DNA of 10,573 nucleotides from GCA-020344555 sp964405925. GTDB lineage: Bacteria; Planctomycetota; Phycisphaerae; UBA1845. The translations under genes and the position numbers were made by a program. The stretch spans positions 1-10,573 of the forward strand of contig CAYOQG010000215.1 of the NCBI GenBank assembly GCA_964405925.1, in the 5' to 3' direction. Of the stretch, positions 1 through 6,269 are shown piece by piece; position 1 is the first letter of the stretch, and each line of letters begins with the position of its first letter. Below the pieces are notes generated by a model. It was not told the origin of the DNA and did no database searches. It was given only the letters and a program-made list of their open reading frames with translations.

Positions 1-2
1 AT

Positions 3-704
3 CGGGTCGCGTCTTCTTACTGGGTGCGCCGGGCGTGGGTCTACATTCCGCACACAATGTCTGGGTCGGCCTACTTCATTGTCCTGCCCGACTATGACGG
101 CGGAGGGGACGGCACCACTTGGGCGGTGAGCCTGGAGATGGGCCCCGACCTTGGCGTGATCTTCAGCTACGAAACCGGGGATGCCCTACCCGTCATCATG
201 GACACCTGGGTCGAGATTCGCCTCGAAATCAACTTCGAGCAAGACTCTGTGGCGGTCTTCTACGACGACGTTTTGCTCACCACACACCCGTGGAGCATCA
301 ACGGGGGGTCGATGAACCTGGGGGCGATCGATCTGTTTAGCCCCTTCTCAAGTGGATTCTACTACGATGACCTGTCGTTGTCCGTTCCGCTCACCACAGA
401 CTGCAACGCCAACGGCGTCCCCGACGTATGCGACCTCGCCGATGAAACAAGTACAGACTGCACGAACAACGGCGTCCCCGACGAATGCGAGAGCATAAGC
501 GGAGGCGATTTCGACGCCGATGGCATCGTAAGTCTCCTTGACTGGGTAGCGTATGCGGAGTGCATGGGCGGACCGGAACTACTGCCGAGCCCACCGTTGG
601 CGCAGTGCATCCAGACTTGCCTCGACGCTTTTGATTTGGACGCCGACGGTGACGTGGATCTCACAGACGCAGCCTTGTTTGAGCTGCTGCTTACGGGACC
701 CTAG
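3..704 (+). CDS. Secreted jelly-roll (LamG-like) protein with dockerin-like C-terminus, 5' partial
   Basis: The frame is open to the left edge, so the true start and any signal peptide lie outside the window; a GTG at 24 is only the first in-window candidate. Counting from it, residues 1-120 are beta-rich and end in GFYYDDLSLS, like the last strands of concanavalin A-like/LamG domains that bind carbohydrate or matrix. Residues 126-155 hold two copies of a D-C-x-x-N-G-V-P-D-x-C motif. Residues 162-169 (DFDADGIV) and 204-211 (DLDADGDV) are EF-hand/dockerin-type calcium loops about 42 residues apart. Such tails are common on exported proteins of Planctomycetota, where their role in surface attachment or assembly is presumed, not proven. 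The ligand cannot be told from the fragment. The frame ends in TAG at 702-704. Coding is very likely; the domain name is less certain. Confidence 0.85.
   Translation, partial: RVASSYWVRRAWVYIPHTMSGSAYFIVLPDYDGGGDGTTWAVSLEMGPDLGVIFSYETGDALPVIMDTWVEIRLEINFEQDSVAVFYDDVLLTTHPWSINGGSMNLGAIDLFSPFSSGFYYDDLSLSVPLTTDCNANGVPDVCDLADETSTDCTNNGVPDECESISGGDFDADGIVSLLDWVAYAECMGGPELLPSPPLAQCIQTCLDAFDLDADGDVDLTDAALFELLLTGP
396..490 (+). repeat. 57-bp tandem repeat encoding the NGVPD calcium-type motif
   Basis: Bases 396-433 and 453-490 match at 33 of 38 positions and lie exactly 57 bp (19 codons) apart. The most constant core is aacggcgtccccgacg at 411-426 and 468-483. Each copy encodes a Cys-flanked Asn/Asp-rich loop (NGVPDVC, NGVPDEC). 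The high DNA identity suggests recent duplication or gene conversion within the repeat. Confidence 0.8.
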
Positions 705-744
705 GTCGGAATCGGCGGGCGCGTGCGAGGAACGCCAAGAGCCT

Positions 745-762
745 GTCCCGACGTGTTGGGAC
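745..762 (+). terminator. Hairpin after the secreted-protein gene, possible terminator
   Basis: GTCCCGAC at 745-752 can pair with GTTGGGAC at 755-762, with one G-T wobble, 41 nt after the TAG at 704. At least the outer seven pairs can form around a small loop. No T-run follows, so it is a weak candidate for intrinsic termination. The remainder of 705-953 shows no gene I can support. Confidence 0.2.
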
Positions 763-953
763 GCGTCCGCGCGCCTTCATGGGTATCCTGGTTTGCCTCA
801 CGCACAAGCGGAGTGGAGGTTGGCAGTTCATCGCAACACTGCATGTTTACACCCGCCAGATGCGGGTAGTGGAGCGCGGTCATGTGCCCGGCGGCAGGTA
901 CTGATCTAGGCGATTGGGGCGTGGCACACCGCTTCCCGTCGACATGCCGCCTT

Positions 954-965
954 TTTGAATTCAAA
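954..965. promoter_or_regulatory. 12-bp perfect palindrome before the acetyltransferase gene
   Basis: TTTGAATTCAAA is its own reverse complement and ends one base before the ribosome binding site GGAG (967-970) of the gene starting at 977. A repressor bound here would block the start, so an operator is possible. A 12-bp palindrome is expected a few times by chance in 10 kb, so position is the only argument. Confidence 0.2.
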
Positions 966-976
966 CGGAGCGTGGC

Positions 977-1761
977 ATGAGGAGCAAAGTCCAGGTCATC
1001 GACGCGACGGCAGAGAATATCTGTCAGTTCGGTTTTTGCGGCTACAAGAACATCAAACAGGAGGGATATCGGCGAAAGACAGACTGGCTCAAGAAGCGGT
1101 TTGCCGAAGGAATGCGATTTAAGATTCTGCACTCACGCGCTGATGGTCCTGTTGGTTTCATTGAGTATATTCCAGGCGAGTTTGCATGGAGGCCCGTCGA
1201 AGCGCCCGGATACTTGGTGATACACTGCATCATGATACACCGCAGGGAATACAAGGGAAAAGGCTATGGATCGCTTCTCGTGAAGCACTGCGTTCAGGAT
1301 GCGCGACGATCGAAGTCACACGGGGTTGCAGTTGTCACAAGCAAGGACACGTGGATGGCAGGGAGCGGACTCTTCCTCCGGAACGGCTTCGAAGTCGCTG
1401 CCGCGGCGCCGCCGTCCTATGAGCTTCTTGTCAAGCAGCTAAGAGCGGCACCGTCTCCCAAGTTCAAGGGTGNNNNNNNNNNGGTGCCTTGGGTGAGAAG
1501 TTGCGCGGATATGGCCCCGGGCTTGTCATCATTCGATCGGACCAGTGTCCGTGCATTGCCAAATTCACGAAAGAGATCCTGGAAACGTGTAATGACCTCG
1601 ACTTACGTGCGAGAGTAGTGGAGCTCAAGGATCATCGGCAGGCACAGGACGTTCCATCGGCGTACGGCGTGTTCAACATTGTCCACGACGGGAAGCTGGT
1701 CGCCGAGCATCCTGTCAGCAAGGCGCGATTCCGCAATATCATGAGGGCCATTCATCGTTGA
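977..1761 (+). CDS. GNAT N-acetyltransferase with YoaP-like C-terminal domain, interrupted by an assembly gap
   Basis: This is a predicted acetyl-CoA-dependent N-acetyltransferase; the acceptor is unknown. ATG 977 follows GGAG at 967-970 with 6-nt spacing. Residues 1-150 form a GNAT fold: FIEYIPGEFAW (61-71) is a strong signature of the YoaP-type subfamily, and KGKGYG (93-98) matches the acetyl-CoA P-loop R/QxxGxG with Lys in the first place. After the N-run the protein continues in another frame (1483-1761) as a thioredoxin-like segment: a beta strand GLVIIRS, then DQCPC, then an Asp/Lys-rich helix, as in the YoaP C-terminal domain. The ten Ns break the frame. Both gap edges carry GGTG (1469-1472 and 1483-1486); merging them gives one continuous frame of 256 codons, close to the roughly 250 residues I recall for this family. 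The gene is probably intact in the cell. The CPC cysteines (residues 186 and 188 after merging) could be redox-active or bind a substrate. It appears to be monocistronic. Confidence 0.85.
1473..1482. other. Run of ten Ns, scaffold join inside the acetyltransferase gene
   Basis: Ten unknown bases separate two halves of one gene. A frame-preserving gap would need a length of 2 modulo 3, and ten is not. The shared GGTG at both edges suggests the contig ends actually overlap by four bases, so the Ns are a placeholder and not missing sequence. Confidence 0.95.
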
Positions 1762-2215
1762 CCGCTTTGCCTCGGGCCTCGACGGTTACGACCGTATTTC
1801 ATGAACTCCACGAGTATCTGAGCCGCGCATTCACGACGTTGTGCGTAAAGCGTGGTTTGACCGAGGACATAGCGTGCGACGGGGGTGTTGCCGTGAAGAA
1901 GCGTTAGACGTTGCGTGATCTGCGCAGAAAATCGAATACCGATCAGCGTAACCGCGGCGTCTCCCCCAAAGAAACAGGCTGTTCCGTTGGGGCATCGCAA
2001 CACGGACGTCAAAGAAGCTCACTACGAGGCGATTCTACCGGGGTGTGACCGAGCCCTTGTCGACGCACTTCCAGCTTTTGGGATGACGGCGTGATGGTTG
2101 AGCCGTCGCGCAACACGCCCCTCGGTTGGTCCTTACGGCCGGCGCGACAGTTGGGCATGTCATGGCCGCGAGTCGTAAACGTCCACACGCTAAGCACTTG
2201 TCAGCATTCAACAAA
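1762..2215. other. 454-bp stretch without a supported gene
   Basis: A small hairpin (ACGGT 1782-1786, loop TACG, ACCGT 1791-1795, then ATTTC) sits 20 nt after the acetyltransferase stop and could be a weak terminator. An 86-codon minus-strand frame (2012-1752) begins with TTG, has no ribosome binding site, overlaps the neighbour's end and shows no family motif. I do not call it. The rest, up to the tRNA 3' end, shows nothing I can name. Confidence 0.5.
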
Positions 2216-2302
2216 CGGAGCGGGAGGGATTCGAACCCTCGGTGCGGTAACCCGCACACCGCATTTCCAGTGCGGTCCCTTAAGCCGCTCGGACACCGCT
2301 CC
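2216..2302 (-). tRNA. tRNA-Ser, anticodon GGA
   Basis: Read on the minus strand, the 87-nt sequence folds as a class II tRNA. The acceptor stem is GGAGCGG with CCGCTCC and a discriminator G. The D arm is closed by TCC/GGA. The anticodon stem CCGCA/TGCGG encloses the loop CTGGAAA, giving anticodon GGA, which reads UCC and UCU. A long variable arm (GTGCGG/CCGCAC), typical of serine tRNAs, precedes the T arm GAGGG-TTCGAAT-CCCTC. The 3' CCA is not encoded (TTT follows), so it would be added after transcription. Confidence 0.97.
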
Positions 2303-2374
2303 AAAACACAAGCGGATCGGGAAGCGCAGGGGGAATCGCTTGCCCCCGCGTCCGCCTATTCGCCATCAATCTTC

Positions 2375-2399
2375 GGTTGACCGGGCAGACCGGTCAACC
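2375..2399. repeat. Perfect 10-bp inverted repeat with 5-nt loop
   Basis: GGTTGACCGG (2375-2384) and CCGGTCAACC (2390-2399) are exact reverse complements around gcaga. It lies 73 bp upstream of the tRNA-Ser gene. No T-run follows on either strand, so it does not look like a standard terminator. A protein binding site or an RNA structural element is possible. Confidence 0.75.
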
Positions 2400-2851
2400 C
2401 CACGTACGCCCGACAGGACCGCTCCGGGGAGGGACCGAGGACTTCCGCAGCACCGGAGGCGGGTCAGACAGGTTGTCACATGGCAGGTCGGATTGGATGA
2501 GGTCGAACGAGCCGAGAACGAAGACATTTCCTGGAAGTACGATTCGGTTGATTACCATGCTTCCCACTCCTGCCAAGAATCGTCGGGCAATGCCGTGCAA
2601 GGACCCTGAAGTAGTGCGCCATCGTGGTGACGGACGACGGCGGCGCTTACCGAAGGACCATGCATACCGAGTGTCGAATCGTGAGCTAGGACGCCGAAGG
2701 TCGATGACCAGATTACGACGCTTGTGCGTGTCAAAATGAGCAATGCGTGCGGCTTTCGAGGGTAGCGGCGGGCACTGCGTCGGTGGAGCGCCAGCGTGGT
2801 GTGTGCAAGAAGCGCGCAAAACCCGTGCAAAAGGAAGAATACCCGCTAGCC

Positions 2852-2982
2852 GGGGAGGGCGAGGCTCGTTGCCTCGTCTGGTGCTCCCACCCTGCGCGAA
2901 GCTCGATTCGGCCCTTTCAAGTGCCGATAACATCGGCACGGGTACACCAGCAATGCGTGACTGGGGGGATTCTCCGTCCCCC
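2852..2982. repeat. Cluster of three hairpins in non-coding DNA
   Basis: Three inverted repeats follow each other within 131 bp. First, GGCGAGGC (2858-2865) pairs with GCCTCGTC (2871-2878, one wobble), enclosed by GGGAG (2853-2857) and CTCCC (2884-2888). Second, GTGCCGAT (2921-2928) and ATCGGCAC (2932-2939) are perfect around aac. Third, GGGGGA (2964-2969) and TCCCCC (2977-2982) are perfect around seven bases. This could be a structured RNA, a leader of the gene at 3118, or a REP-like intergenic element. The sequence does not decide which. Confidence 0.5.
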
Positions 2983-3117
2983 GGGAACCTGGGTTGTCCG
3001 GATGAGCGTGGTGCATCGGGTGTCTGGGTGTCGCCGGGTTGATCGCATGGTCCAGATGCACGCGCTTGGTTGGCAGGAATCAGGCTGACGATTGGGGTTG
3101 AGCAGGAAAGATAAGCG

Positions 3118-5010
3118 ATGTCGCTGAGCACCCTGAAGTGTCCTGGCATTGGCATCACAGGGGAAGTGCCAGCAGATCCAGCTTGCCCACACGCCGCGCA
3201 AAACACTGTCCGATGTCAAGCACAACGCCTCGATCGCAGACCGCTCGTTGGGCTGGGTCTTGTCCTGGTCTTGGCAGTGGGTATTCGGTTCCACGGTTTG
3301 GATCGCGAAGGGCTTTGGGGCGACGAGTACATTCAGGTGATCACCTACGAGCTTCCGCCTCATTACCTGGTGTTGGAGGCCGTCGGTCACCACGGCCTGG
3401 GCCCGTTGGATTTTCTGGTTGGCTGGGTAATCCATCGGATTCATCCGTCGGTTTGGGCTTACCGGATGCCGGCGGCGGTCTGGGGTGTCGTCGGGGTGGC
3501 GGCTTGCTTCTTTCTTGTCAAACGGTTGGCATCATGGCGGGAGGGCCTGATCGCCGCGGGTTTGCTGTGCTCTTGTCGCATGCATCTCGTCCTTTCGCAG
3601 GAGGCCAGGCCCTACAGTATGGCGTTGGCATTCTTGCTGATCCTGCTGATTCTTCTGTTGCGGGCCATGGAAGAGCCCACCTGGAGGCGGATCCTGCTGT
3701 ATGGAATCATGTGCTATCTCTGCCCGCTCACGCGTTCATTCACCCCGATGGTCTTCCAGGCTGCCCTCGGTATTGTTTTCGGAGTGGCATTGCTTTTCTC
3801 GTGGCGTGCGGATCGGTCAGGCGTTTCCGAGCAAACGAGAGCCCTGAAACGCCTGTGGGTGGCCACCGTCGTCGCCGGTATGGCGACGATGCCGATGTTG
3901 GCCTATTCACTGTATTCTCCGACGACTCGTGTTTACACCGTTCTGCCCAGCGACTTTAAGCAGAATGCGTGGGGGGGGAGCCACGCGCTTGTCGCCAAAC
4001 TGATTCAAAATGTCGGTGTTGTTTGGGAGACACTGCTGGCGAACTTTGGGCCGTGGGTTGTGGTGCTGGCGGTCGCCGGCATTCTGTTGACGATGCGACG
4101 ATGGCGATCGCTCTCACTCGGCGGGCGGTGCGTTTTTGCGGTGATGCTTCTTGTCGGTCCAATCTTTCTTATCGTATTTTCATCGGTGGTGTACGTTCGG
4201 GCGCTGGTCGACCGGTACAATTTCTACCTGATGCCGATCGCAGCGGCGTTCGCGGCTCTCGCGGTTGTCGCCTTGATTCACTGGATGGCGCATGTTGCCC
4301 GCGAGCAGAGAGTCCTGCGGTGGGCAAGCGTCAGTGTCCTCCTTGCGACAGTTTTCGCGTATCCCACGGTGGTGAGTGCGGAGGAGGCACAGTGTTACCG
4401 CAACCGCGACTGGCGTGGTGCAGCCGCATTCCTCAAGGACGTCGTCACCCCCGACGACGTGGTGGCAGTGCTGACCGAACGTGTGTTTGGGGCGTCGCAA
4501 CGGCCGTTTCGCGGGAAGCACGATTGGCCAAAGGAGGATCGTCCGCTGGCCGAGGCGATGTGGACGCTGGCGACCTCCGAGAGCCACTTCAACCGTCTGA
4601 TCAAGCAAACGGGTCGCTGCTATCTCGTGCTCGACTATCCCGTTGAGCCGCAGGCAAGAGACACCTATCTGTCATGGGGGCTCCAGACCGCGCCACCGGG
4701 TTTCCAATTGGCGAAGTTCCGTGGGCTTGATATCCTGATACGTGATCAATGGGACGGCTCGCTGATGGCCGAACTGCTCGCCGGATGCGATGAACTGCTG
4801 AAGATCCCCCGCCTGCACCCATCGACGAATGCCATCGTATTCGTGCTCAAGGCACGTCTGCTACAGCACCTCGGAAGGATGGATGAAGCGGCGGAGTGTT
4901 ACCAGGACGCTTGCGCCCTGGTTCCCGCCGATCAGATGGACCTGTTCAAGCACAGCACAGCCGCGTGGTCGGACGCGCTCGGTGAGTGCGACCGAAATAC
5001 ACCCCAGTGA
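3118..5010 (+). CDS. Polytopic membrane glycosyltransferase, PMT/ArnT-like (GT39/GT83 type), with TPR-like tail
   Basis: The 630-aa protein would transfer a sugar from a polyprenyl-phosphate donor on the outer face of the cytoplasmic membrane; acceptor and sugar are unknown. About ten to twelve hydrophobic segments run from residue 43 to 420. LWGDE (66-70) in the first external loop matches the acidic catalytic loop of the GT-C fold (W/YxDE). QEARPY (161-166) is the RPY motif usual in this family, and DRYNFYLMP (365-373) precedes a late membrane helix. After the membrane part, DWRGAAAFL (431-439) is another conserved family phrase, followed by a soluble domain. Residues 573-605 resemble a TPR helix pair (LQHLGRMDEAAECYQDA). 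ATG 3118 has AGGA at 3103-3106, a rather long 11-nt spacing. A G8 run lies at 3971-3978. The gene stands alone and converges on the methyltransferase ending at 5164. A lipid-linked sugar made by the DPM1-like enzyme at 6959-7774 could be its donor (inference). Confidence 0.88.
   Translation: MSLSTLKCPGIGITGEVPADPACPHAAQNTVRCQAQRLDRRPLVGLGLVLVLAVGIRFHGLDREGLWGDEYIQVITYELPPHYLVLEAVGHHGLGPLDFLVGWVIHRIHPSVWAYRMPAAVWGVVGVAACFFLVKRLASWREGLIAAGLLCSCRMHLVLSQEARPYSMALAFLLILLILLLRAMEEPTWRRILLYGIMCYLCPLTRSFTPMVFQAALGIVFGVALLFSWRADRSGVSEQTRALKRLWVATVVAGMATMPMLAYSLYSPTTRVYTVLPSDFKQNAWGGSHALVAKLIQNVGVVWETLLANFGPWVVVLAVAGILLTMRRWRSLSLGGRCVFAVMLLVGPIFLIVFSSVVYVRALVDRYNFYLMPIAAAFAALAVVALIHWMAHVAREQRVLRWASVSVLLATVFAYPTVVSAEEAQCYRNRDWRGAAAFLKDVVTPDDVVAVLTERVFGASQRPFRGKHDWPKEDRPLAEAMWTLATSESHFNRLIKQTGRCYLVLDYPVEPQARDTYLSWGLQTAPPGFQLAKFRGLDILIRDQWDGSLMAELLAGCDELLKIPRLHPSTNAIVFVLKARLLQHLGRMDEAAECYQDACALVPADQMDLFKHSTAAWSDALGECDRNTPQ
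3967..3986 (+). repeat. G8 homopolymer within an inverted repeat, inside the membrane glycosyltransferase gene
   Basis: Bases 3971-3978 are eight consecutive G, encoding Trp-Gly-Gly (285-287). GCGTGG (3967-3972) and CCACGC (3981-3986) are exact reverse complements flanking it. Such a run can slip during replication or sequencing; here it is in frame. Confidence 0.8.
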
Positions 5011-5094
5011 TGTATTCGCTTCTGTGCCTCCGGGAAATCGGTTTCGATCAACGCGGTCGACACGTTTTCAGAGCCCGAGGCAGGAGCGACGCGC

Positions 5095-5122
5095 GCAAGG
5101 TCGCACATCGCCTTGCCATTTT
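5095..5122 (+). terminator. Candidate intrinsic terminator after the membrane glycosyltransferase gene
   Basis: GCAAGG (5095-5100) pairs with CCTTGC (5111-5116) across a 10-nt loop. After two bases comes TTTT (5119-5122). It lies 85 nt past the TGA at 5010, between two convergent genes, where a terminator is expected. The stem is short and the T-run only four, so the call is weak. Confidence 0.3.
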
Positions 5123-5163
5123 GACGATTCGGGAACGATTTCACGCATAGGGGTCACCGGACC

Positions 5164-5916
5164 TCAGATTCGCTGCCCTATGACTAAGAGGGATTGCCCG
5201 AAGAGTCGACGCGTAAGCGGATCGATCAAGCGGGTCAACGGCAGCATATACCGATCAAAGAACCGGACTTGCCTCGAGATGCTTGCTGCCGAAAGGCTTC
5301 GTTGCTTGATCACGCGGCCGTTGAACCACCAACCGAACATACAGAGCGCGTTTTGGTACCGTACGCGAACGACGCGAAATCCTGTCTTGTTCAATTTCGC
5401 CACCAAGTCGCGCTTCCGGTAGCGTCGGTAGTGCCCCCCAAGCTCGTCGATGGTCCCGTAGAGAAACGGCATGGCCGGCACGTACAGGATCAGCTTGCCA
5501 TCAGGACGAAGGACGCGTGCGAGCTGGCGAAGTGCCTCCACGTCGTCGCGGACATGTTCAAGCACGTGCAAGCACACGGCTGTATCACAAGGTCGCTCGC
5601 GCAGTTCGGCAAAGTCGTGGGGCTTTGCAAGATCGAGCTTGAGGCACTCGAGATTCGGATCTTCGAGCCGCTGACGGAGTCCTTCCAGGCAACGCTTGTC
5701 TACATCGGTCGCCACAACGGGGCCGTGCTGAAGGAGTTTCGGGGTGTAGATCCCCGACCCCGTGCCCAGCTCCAGGATCCGACCGCTCACAAACTTGCTG
5801 AAGCTCGAGTAGACCCACTCGTGGTAGCGATGCGCCGTGGCGAACGCATCGTTCATGCAGTCCAGTCCCACCGGTCGACCGACGTTGCAGAGATCCAAAC
5901 CGAGGGTGGCTTCCAT
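5164..5916 (-). CDS. Class I SAM-dependent methyltransferase, glycan-locus type
   Basis: This is a predicted cytosolic S-adenosylmethionine-dependent methyltransferase of 250 aa (Methyltransf_11/23 type). Motif I is ILELGTGSG (47-55). Asp71 at the end of the second strand would hold the ribose hydroxyls. VLEHV (118-122) and LRPDGKLILYVPA (136-148) are motifs II-III. GHYRRYRK (161-168) is a family phrase seen in methyltransferases of surface-polysaccharide loci. The last 50 residues contain a hydrophobic stretch and basic residues that might touch the membrane. The start is ATG 5916; an in-frame stop lies four codons upstream. The ribosome binding site is poor, and Met21 is a possible alternative. 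It follows the four-gene operon on the same strand after 353 bp, so it may be a separate unit or its distal member. The substrate is unknown. Confidence 0.88.
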   Translation of the reverse strand: MEATLGLDLCNVGRPVGLDCMNDAFATAHRYHEWVYSSFSKFVSGRILELGTGSGIYTPKLLQHGPVVATDVDKRCLEGLRQRLEDPNLECLKLDLAKPHDFAELRERPCDTAVCLHVLEHVRDDVEALRQLARVLRPDGKLILYVPAMPFLYGTIDELGGHYRRYRKRDLVAKLNKTGFRVVRVRYQNALCMFGWWFNGRVIKQRSLSAASISRQVRFFDRYMLPLTRLIDPLTRRLFGQSLLVIGQRI

Positions 5917-6269
5917 GTTGAAACTTCACTCGGACAATAACTTGCAGGGCATCCTGTCTGTTGATACGCCGCCGCTGCGGCATGATTGCGCACAGCCAGG
6001 GCGCAACATGGTAACTATCGGTCCTGCGGCCAAGAGGCTTTAGGGGCAGCGGGGGTACGCAGACGGTGGCAGCAGTCTGTTGGATTCGACCTCGAGTGGA
6101 CGTTCAAAGCACGCGGCGAGTAGGCCGAAGACGCTACAGTGGGTCTTGCCCAAGTCGCAGGACCCTGATCTTGTCGAGCCTCTGTACCACCTGAGGTGCT
6201 GTACAATCGGCGTATCCGTGTCGGGGTAAGCGGCGGACGCCCGGCGTGAGGCATGGTCCCTTGCCTTCG
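5917..6269. other. 353-bp intergenic stretch with two inverted repeats
   Basis: It separates two minus-strand methyltransferase genes. TTGCGC (5986-5991) and GCGCAA (6001-6006) form a perfect inverted repeat with a 9-bp spacer, 70-90 bp upstream of the next gene's start, a plausible operator position. A second, interrupted one spans 6184-6204 (GTAC, CACC, loop TGA, GGTG, CT, GTAC). CCCTTG (6258-6263) and CAAGGG (6273-6278) enclose the stop codon of the upstream gene but no T-run follows. I see no gene; a 79-codon minus-strand frame here has no family features. Confidence 0.45.

Larger units (their letters stand above)
2303..3117. other. 815-bp non-coding stretch rich in inverted repeats
   Basis: Open frames here, including a 270-codon minus-strand frame (3206-2394), are compositionally odd, rich in Pro/Arg/Ser, and show no recognisable domain. 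I see no protein gene. Upstream of the tRNA, GGGGG (2329-2333) faces CCCCC (2343-2347). Stronger inverted repeats lie at 2375-2399 and in a cluster at 2852-2982, described separately. I searched by eye for RNase P, SRP RNA and tmRNA core motifs and did not find them. The promoter of the membrane glycosyltransferase gene at 3118 and that of the tRNA (opposite strand) should lie here, but no convincing -35/-10 pair stands out. Confidence 0.5.

Noticed and set aside
1752..2012. 86-codon minus-strand frame; a short stretch (GNTPVARYVLGQTTLYAQ) faintly recalls the end of a tyrosine recombinase next to a tRNA
   Set aside because: The His/Arg catalytic boxes are absent, the start is a TTG without a ribosome binding site, and the likeness is too short. 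No integrase can be supported.
2303..3117. SRP RNA, RNase P RNA or tmRNA next to tRNA-Ser
   Set aside because: The core motifs (GGAAGGAAGCAGC-like, GAGGAAAGTCC-like, or a second tRNA-like end) are not present by eye.
2394..3206. 270-codon minus-strand open frame in the non-coding stretch
   Set aside because: It runs over the start of the glycosyltransferase gene, is rich in Pro/Arg/Ser without any domain or hydrophobic core pattern, and crosses several hairpins. It looks like a chance frame in GC-rich DNA.
5194..5940. 248-codon plus-strand frame opposite the methyltransferase
   Set aside because: It mirrors the clear methyltransferase on the other strand and has no motifs of its own.
6184..6204. 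Interrupted palindrome GTAC-CACC-TGA-GGTG-CT-GTAC as a terminator
   Set aside because: The stem is bulged and no T-run follows on either strand. It is only noted as a possible binding site.
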